From Metabacillus arenae (GTDB taxonomy: Bacteria; Bacillota; Bacilli; Bacillales; Bacillaceae): a stretch of 64,000 nucleotides of DNA. Positions 59,366 to 64,000 of this stretch are shown piece after piece. A program made the translations under genes and the position numbers. Every line of letters starts with the position of its first letter. Position 1 is the first letter of the stretch. The stretch spans positions 62,001 to 126,000 of the forward strand of contig NZ_JACXAI010000002.1 in the NCBI RefSeq assembly GCF_014773385.1, in the 5' to 3' direction. Below the pieces are notes generated by a model. That model saw only the letters and a list, made by a program, of their open reading frames with translations. It had not been told where the DNA came from and did no database searches.

Positions 59366-60154
59366 TTATTTATCTTCTTCCACATATTTTTTTAGCAAGT
59401 TACTAAGAAGGTGTTTCCATCCCTCTGTATGCTCATTTTCCCAGCCATCCTCAATAACTCCGGAAGCTGTATGGGAAAGCTGTAGAGAAGTTGCCCCATC
59501 TTTCTCAATTAAGCGATACGTATAAGAACTATTGACTGCTCCCTGCATACCTAGATGCCCATGCAGACGGATTTCTTCAGGCGCATTCACAAAGTAAACA
59601 TTTCCCCACACTGCTCCTTCTTGTTCACCCCATTTTTCGATAAAATATCCACCCGGAACAGGATCAAGCGTAAGCCTTGAAGGTATCCCCTTTGGAGCTA
59701 ACCGAAATTCCCACCAATCTTCCACCTTTTCTGTCAAAGCTTTGAATACACGCTCGCGAGGTGCTTCTATTAATACTTCTTGTTCAATTCGGAATACCCG
59801 TCCTTGTTCTGTTGTTGACATGTCTCCATCTCCTCCTGTTTGTTCAACTGCCGACCGTAAATTTAGCAAAGATGCGGCTGTTGATTGCATATATTTTCCT
59901 ACCCATCTGTTGTGCATTTCCTGTAAAGGGACCACATTTAAAAAATTAATTCTGTATTTTCCTTTGCGACGTACCACAACTAAATTCCCTTCTTGTAAGG
60001 TAGACAAATGTTTCATAATTGCATACCTTGTGACTTCAGGAAAATAATTGTTAAGTTCACCAGTAGTTTTTGGCGATTGTTTAAGGATATCAAGAATTTG
60101 TCTTCGAATAGGGTGACCTAACGCTTTGAACAATATGGAAAGTTCGTCTTCCAT
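59366..60154 (-). CDS. ArsR-type HTH fused to an SRPBCC/AHSA1 domain
   Basis: A 262-residue one-component regulator. Residues 1-95 form an ArsR-like winged helix (LGHPIRRQILDILKQSPKTT, AIMKHLSTLQEGNLVVVRRK). From about 120 the protein is an AHSA1-like START domain (EAPRERVFKALTEKVEDWW, EEIRLHGHLGMQGAV). The combination suggests that a bound hydrophobic ligand switches DNA binding. No metal-binding Cys site of classical ArsR is seen. A perfect operator lies just upstream, so it probably represses itself. Confidence 0.83.
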   Translation of the reverse strand: MEDELSILFKALGHPIRRQILDILKQSPKTTGELNNYFPEVTRYAIMKHLSTLQEGNLVVVRRKGKYRINFLNVVPLQEMHNRWVGKYMQSTAASLLNLRSAVEQTGGDGDMSTTEQGRVFRIEQEVLIEAPRERVFKALTEKVEDWWEFRLAPKGIPSRLTLDPVPGGYFIEKWGEQEGAVWGNVYFVNAPEEIRLHGHLGMQGAVNSSYTYRLIEKDGATSLQLSHTASGVIEDGWENEHTEGWKHLLSNLLKKYVEEDK

Positions 60155-60186
60155 AACACGATCCTTTCTTTAGGGTAATATGCACC

Positions 60187-60210
60187 ATATGTGATCATAA
60201 GGTCACATAT
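60187..60210. promoter_or_regulatory. Operator candidate of the ArsR-SRPBCC gene
   Basis: ATATGTGA-N8-TCACATAT, perfect 8-bp arms, with further TCACATAT/AACATGTGA-like half-sites just to the right. It overlaps the promoter region 33 bases before the ATG. Confidence 0.6.
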
Positions 60211-60318
60211 AACATGTGACAATATAGTAACATGTAATCGGAATCACGTCAATATCTCAAAAATTGAAGCTATTCTTGAAGTGAACGGCACCAACACAAC
60301 ATTCTTCACATTGTGAAT

Positions 60319-60362
60319 AAAAAAACCATCCCTTACTATACGATGATAATAAGGGATGGTAA
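60319..60362 (-). terminator. Rho-independent terminator of the ABC operon
   Basis: ACCATCCCTTA pairs with TAAGGGATGGT around a 15-base loop, followed by T7 on the minus strand. Confidence 0.85.
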
Positions 60363-60503
60363 GCAAAAACCTGATTAAAAAGAATTTTTTAAAACACAGA
60401 TTGTTATGTGTAGTCCTATTAAATGAATGGATAGGTATATCATAGTTATTTTGAGACTTGCAGCCACTCCATATCGACCCGATACCTGATAAAAGCTTTA
60501 TAA

Positions 60504-61343
60504 TCACTTTTTATTACGATAAAAATACATCGTTAATGGCGCAAAAATAACTGTGAGCACAACGGATACGATGAGAACTAAGCTTATCTGTTCAAAAGTG
60601 ACCGTCCCCTGCATCGAGCTTCGGACTGCTGTCACTAGAATAGTTATTGGATTTACTTCAACAAACGCCTGAAGCCACGATGGCATTGTTTCAGGATCAA
60701 CGAAAACATTACTAGCAAAGGTCAAGGGAAAGAGCACCATCATGGTAAATCCCATAACCGACTTCTCTGATCTCATCAACAACCCTAATGTGGTCCAAAT
60801 CCAAGATAAACTAAAACAGAACACCAATAGTAACACCACCGCAAGCAAAACTCCAAGCGTCCCACCCTCAGGCCGAAAACCAAGCGCCATTCCGAGTACA
60901 ATCATGATCGTGGATGCCATTGTGTAGCGGACAGCATCAACGAGAAGTGCTCCAACTAGTGCAGCTGGCCGCCAAATTGGCAATGTCCGAAAACGGTCAA
61001 AGATTCCTTTAGAAATGTCTTTGTTTAGGTCAATTCCAGTATACATAGTGATCATCGTGACAGTTTGAACCAAGATTCCCGGCAGAAGGAACTGCAAGTA
61101 ATCTCCAGTAGATCTAGCTAATGCCCCGCCGAAAAGGTAGGTAAACATCAATAAAAAAATAATAGGAAACGCAGTGATGTCGAACAACTGTTCAGGAACA
61201 TGCTTGATCTTTAGCAATGCCCGCCATCCAAATGTTAGTGACGCCGACAATGGGCTTGGACGCGGCGGGCGCTCGTAAACTAAAAGGGCTTTACGCATTG
61301 CTTCATCAACATTATTGTTGGTCTTCTGTTTCGGAATGTTCAT
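60504..61343 (-). CDS. ABC-2 type transporter permease (DrrB-like)
   Basis: A 279-residue permease with about six membrane helices. [20 protein letters not shown] is the first helix block, [20 protein letters not shown] the second, and [19 protein letters not shown] is the typical ABC-2 loop with [16 protein letters not shown]. It overlaps the upstream ATPase gene by four bases. Together they form an antibiotic or lipid exporter of the DrrAB type. Substrate is unknown. Confidence 0.88.
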   Translation of the reverse strand: MNIPKQKTNNNVDEAMRKALLVYERPPRPSPLSASLTFGWRALLKIKHVPEQLFDITAFPIIFLLMFTYLFGGALARSTGDYLQFLLPGILVQTVTMITMYTGIDLNKDISKGIFDRFRTLPIWRPAALVGALLVDAVRYTMASTIMIVLGMALGFRPEGGTLGVLLAVVLLLVFCFSLSWIWTTLGLLMRSEKSVMGFTMMVLFPLTFASNVFVDPETMPSWLQAFVEVNPITILVTAVRSSMQGTVTFEQISLVLIVSVVLTVIFAPLTMYFYRNKK

Positions 61344-62341
61344 TGCCCTCCCTCCCCGGTTTTAGTAGTTTCATGGTCAGCTGGTCGACCAGTCAAAGTG
61401 AGGAAAACTTCGTCAAGGCTCGGCTGACCAAGAGAAAAATCTGTGACAATAATACCAGCACGAGCTAGTTCCCCGAGTGAATAAGAGGCACGCTCAGCGT
61501 CAGAAACCCTAGCAGAAAGTACCGCTGGATCAGATGGAAGCTGGATGGAAGTACCGAGTTTATCCTCAAGTAACTGTTTTGCTAAAGGCCGAGTATGCGG
61601 ATCGAGCAACCGAACGTGCAGAGCGCCTGAGCCGACGGATGCTTTGAGTTCACCACTAGTCCCCTCAGCGATAATCTTGCCGTGATCAATCACTGCAATT
61701 CGGTCAGCAAGTTGGTCAGCCTCATCAAGATACTGAGTCGTCAGTAAAACAGTTGTTCCGTTATTGACCAAAGCTCTAACGGTATCCCAAACCTGATTTC
61801 TGCTGCGAGGGTCAAGCCCTGTAGTCGGTTCATCTAGAAACAACAAATCCGGTGAAATAACAATGCTGGCAGCAATATCAATACGGCGCCGCATACCACC
61901 AGAGTATTTTTTTACTTGACGCTTGGACGCCTCCTCCAAGCCAAAGGCATGGAGGAGTTCATCTGCTCTCGCCTTGGCCTGTTTCCGAGAATAACCCATG
62001 AGCCTGGCAATCAAAATGAGATTTTCTATACCGGTCAAATCATCGTCCACCGAGGCAAACTGCCCCGTTAAGCTTACGCGACTTCTTACTGCATCAGCCT
62101 CTTGAACAAGGTCATGTCCGAGTATTCTTGCTGTTCCGCCATCCGGTTGCAGCAGGGTAGTCAGCATACGAAGTGTTGTCGTCTTGCCTGCACCGTTTGG
62201 ACCTAAAACCCCATATACAGTACCTTTACGTACTTTTAGATCCACACCGTCTACTGCCCGGTTTTCACCGAATACCTTCACAAGACCGGAGGCTTCAATC
62301 GCCAGCTCGGATTGGTTTTGGATATTATTTATTTTGTTCAT
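61340..62341 (-). CDS. ABC transporter ATPase (DrrA-like)
   Basis: A 333-residue ATPase. Walker [14 protein letters not shown] is near residue 50, the signature [14 protein letters not shown] near 145, Walker [13 protein letters not shown] near 165, and the switch His in [15 protein letters not shown]-terminal domain of about 90 residues is typical of the DrrA/daunorubicin-resistance branch ([20 protein letters not shown]). Gene overlap with the permease shows an operon. Codon usage is GC-richer than the neighbours, which could mean a later acquisition. Confidence 0.92.
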   Translation of the reverse strand: MNKINNIQNQSELAIEASGLVKVFGENRAVDGVDLKVRKGTVYGVLGPNGAGKTTTLRMLTTLLQPDGGTARILGHDLVQEADAVRSRVSLTGQFASVDDDLTGIENLILIARLMGYSRKQAKARADELLHAFGLEEASKRQVKKYSGGMRRRIDIAASIVISPDLLFLDEPTTGLDPRSRNQVWDTVRALVNNGTTVLLTTQYLDEADQLADRIAVIDHGKIIAEGTSGELKASVGSGALHVRLLDPHTRPLAKQLLEDKLGTSIQLPSDPAVLSARVSDAERASYSLGELARAGIIVTDFSLGQPSLDEVFLTLTGRPADHETTKTGEGGQ

Positions 62342-63383
62342 TGTTTTCTCCTTTCCGGGATTTGAATTAGGTCTAAAGTAAAAATATAAACATAGATAGT
62401 CTTTTAAATAAGACTAGTCGCATGAAAATTTCCTTCCTTAGAAATTCCTTCAGATTACTCAGAATGATAGAAAGTATTACTGAGTGGGTTTGTTTACCTT
62501 CCTTCCCATGGTTGTGTAATACTCTTGCCGATCACTCTGATATACGTTTAACTGCGACAACATGGCTGAAGATATTATACCTTTAAAAAGTGGTAAGGAT
62601 TTCTTCTCAATTGCTTTTTTTGCCTTTTTTTATTAATTGAATATACACTCTGTTGCGAATGGCTATTGTCATAAATCAATTATTTTTATATCCGTTCTAA
62701 CCTTTTGTATCAATTACCCTTTTTCAATTGCATTTTTTTCATTCCTAATATCCCCTTCCAATTGGAGTACTTCATGAATATGAGTTATAAACTGGACTTT
62801 AAGTCAACTAATCAAAAAGGCCTTCATCTCCATTTTCTCCACAAAATCTATTTTCTACAACATAATTAAGAGAATCCTAGAATAATCAAGCCGACCACCA
62901 ATGTTATTTCATGGGAATTTAATGGATAAATGATAAACTACCTATTTACTGAAACATTTTTACCAGTTTTTTCGACCGCAAACCACTGCAAAATTATTTT
63001 TATCATTTCTGGTAGAACGGTCTTTGACCTCTAGTTCAAGGAGGATAGTGATGTAAATAACAGCTAACTTTTACCCCATATTTTTTTCATTGAACTTAAA
63101 CACTTTAAGCTTAAAAAAACACTATCCTTTCAATCATCTTTAAGAAAGAATAGCGTCTTTTCGGAATGTCATTACTTGATAGGAACTAATATTAGATCGA
63201 TACATGAATTCAAGGAAGAATGAAGTGAATTTCATTCCCTTTTGTCTCAGGTTGGATATCCTTTCAGTTTCAGGCGAGAGCAATAAAAATGCTCTGTATT
63301 AGTTGGATCGAACTCCGACCCGTACTTCGTACAGCACAAAATTATTTCCTCCCCCCTTAGTCATTCATTACCGTCGCCAAGAT
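62342..63383. other. Gene-poor kilobase with an operator and a hairpin
   Basis: 1042 bases with no ORF of convincing start and codon use. It contains a TAGTCTT palindrome before the ABC operon (62397-62416) and an imperfect hairpin ACACTAT-CCTTTC/GAAAG-ATAGCGT near 63120-63160 that could be a terminator. The remaining sequence is AT-rich and unremarkable; a leader, small RNA or decayed gene cannot be excluded. Confidence 0.5.
62397..62416. promoter_or_regulatory. Palindrome upstream of the ABC exporter
   Basis: TAGTCTT-N6-AAGACTA, perfect 7-bp arms, ending 56 bases before the ATPase start. A likely operator for a repressor that is not encoded nearby. Confidence 0.45.
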
Positions 63384-63932
63384 TTATTTCTTTACTTTTT
63401 TACCCACTCCATTGATTAAATATTTTCCCCATTCTCTCATAGCAATGCTTTCTCCAGCTTCGGCTGCTTTTTTTAACCACTTTTCTCCTTCTTCAATCCT
63501 TTGTTCTAATCCCTGTCCCTTTAGTAATCGATAACCAAGTATCCTCATTGCGATAGGATATTGTAATTCAGCAGAATTTCTCAGCCATTTTTCTCCTTCA
63601 ACTGCATCTTGATTAAGTCCTTCCCCAACAAGTAAGCGGTAGCCAAGCTCCATCATGGCCCACCTATCTCCCGCTTCGACAGATTTTCTTAGCCACTTCT
63701 CTCCTTCAACTAGATCTTGCTTTACTACTTCCCCTGTTAACAAAATATGGGCTAACTCATTCATTGCTCCTATATCTCCAGCCCGAATGGCTGCCCGTAA
63801 CCATCTAACCCCTTCGTCTATCTTATTTTCTCTTTTTTCTTTGAAATCAATAATTTGAGCATTTTGCTCTGACGGTTGGCTTTCTTCTTCAGAGTTCGCT
63901 GTGGATTGGTTTTCTGTTTCATTTTGACACAT
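63384..63932 (-). CDS. Sel1-repeat (TPR-like) protein
   Basis: A 182-residue protein. A polar, disordered N-terminus of about 45 residues is followed by roughly four Sel1 repeats of 36 residues each (EGVRWLRAAIRAGDIGAMNE, EGEKWLRKSVEAGDRWAMME, EGEKWLRNSAELQYPIAMRI, EGEKWLKKAAEAGESIAMRE). Such solenoids mediate protein-protein contacts. No signal peptide. Start moved from 63947 to ATG 63932, which has GGAGGAGA five bases upstream. Partner unknown. Confidence 0.82.
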   Translation of the reverse strand: MCQNETENQSTANSEEESQPSEQNAQIIDFKEKRENKIDEGVRWLRAAIRAGDIGAMNELAHILLTGEVVKQDLVEGEKWLRKSVEAGDRWAMMELGYRLLVGEGLNQDAVEGEKWLRNSAELQYPIAMRILGYRLLKGQGLEQRIEEGEKWLKKAAEAGESIAMREWGKYLINGVGKKVKK

Positions 63933-64000
63933 ATTATTCTCCTCCAAGTTGATAGTATAAATTTGAGAACAGGCTGTATGACAAATTTAAATTTAACTAA

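Noticed and set aside
60244-60507. 87-residue minus-strand ORF after the permease
   Set aside because: It contains the strong terminator of the ABC operon and has no ribosome site.
1-64000. tRNA, rRNA, CRISPR arrays, prophage or complete insertion sequence
   Set aside because: I looked for the typical sequence marks and gene sets on both strands and saw none.

Overview
The window is low-GC, densely coded chromosomal DNA from an endospore-forming member of the Bacillaceae. Evidence: AAGGAGG-type ribosome sites, frequent TTG/GTG starts, Rho-independent terminators, and a gene set that follows the Bacillus subtilis yocH-recQ / dhaS-sqhC-sodF / odhBA-yojO-yojN-yojM neighbourhood. No tRNA, rRNA, CRISPR array, prophage or intact transposase was seen.

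Layout. (1) 1-9200: a truncated Vms1-like release-factor gene, a sodium symporter, an M23 peptidase, a YocH-type LysM/3D wall protein with a WalR-like box and a structured leader, RecQ, and small proteins. (2) 9200-15350: MarR/MFS pair, membrane cupredoxin, DHH phosphoesterase, an M48 peptidase fused to ankyrin repeats, and small genes including a 50-residue CxxC protein. (3) 15350-23100: aldehyde dehydrogenase with a perfect cre box, squalene-hopene-type cyclase, AraC regulator, PP2C phosphatase, LysM-SleB hydrolase, SodF-type superoxide dismutase. (4) 23200-45850: a large surface-glycan island placed between sodF and odhBA. It holds seven glycosyltransferase proteins (nine GT modules), three methyltransferases, a complete dTDP-L-rhamnose operon (spsIJKL-like), a JAMM metalloprotease with a tiny basic protein, two long coiled-coil proteins and a Cys-rich Thr/Pro-linker protein. 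Several genes there carry sigma-K-like promoters (AC, 16-18 bp, CATAnnnTA), so I infer late mother-cell expression and decoration of the spore surface, probably with O-methylated rhamnose-containing glycans. (5) 46000-58550: small proteins, the 2-oxoglutarate dehydrogenase operon odhA-odhB, the yojN-yojO AAA+/VWA pair, a SodC-like lipoprotein, and a PadR/HAAS pair. (6) 58790-64000: SRPBCC proteins, an ArsR-SRPBCC fusion with its own operator, a DrrAB-type ABC exporter, a gene-free kilobase and a Sel1-repeat protein.

Most interesting: two glycosyltransferases in the island begin with the same LamG/concanavalin-like lectin domain. One is followed by a CgeB-like transferase. The other is followed by three GT modules (GT2-GT4-GT2). 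The island looks like a self-contained spore-glycan assembly system. Other points worth a look are a structured intergenic repeat present in three copies, the M48-ankyrin fusion, and the JAMM/49-residue/coiled-coil operon.

Many starts were moved to codons with a proper ribosome site; each case is explained in the entry. Gene families come from recognised motifs only. No database search was run.
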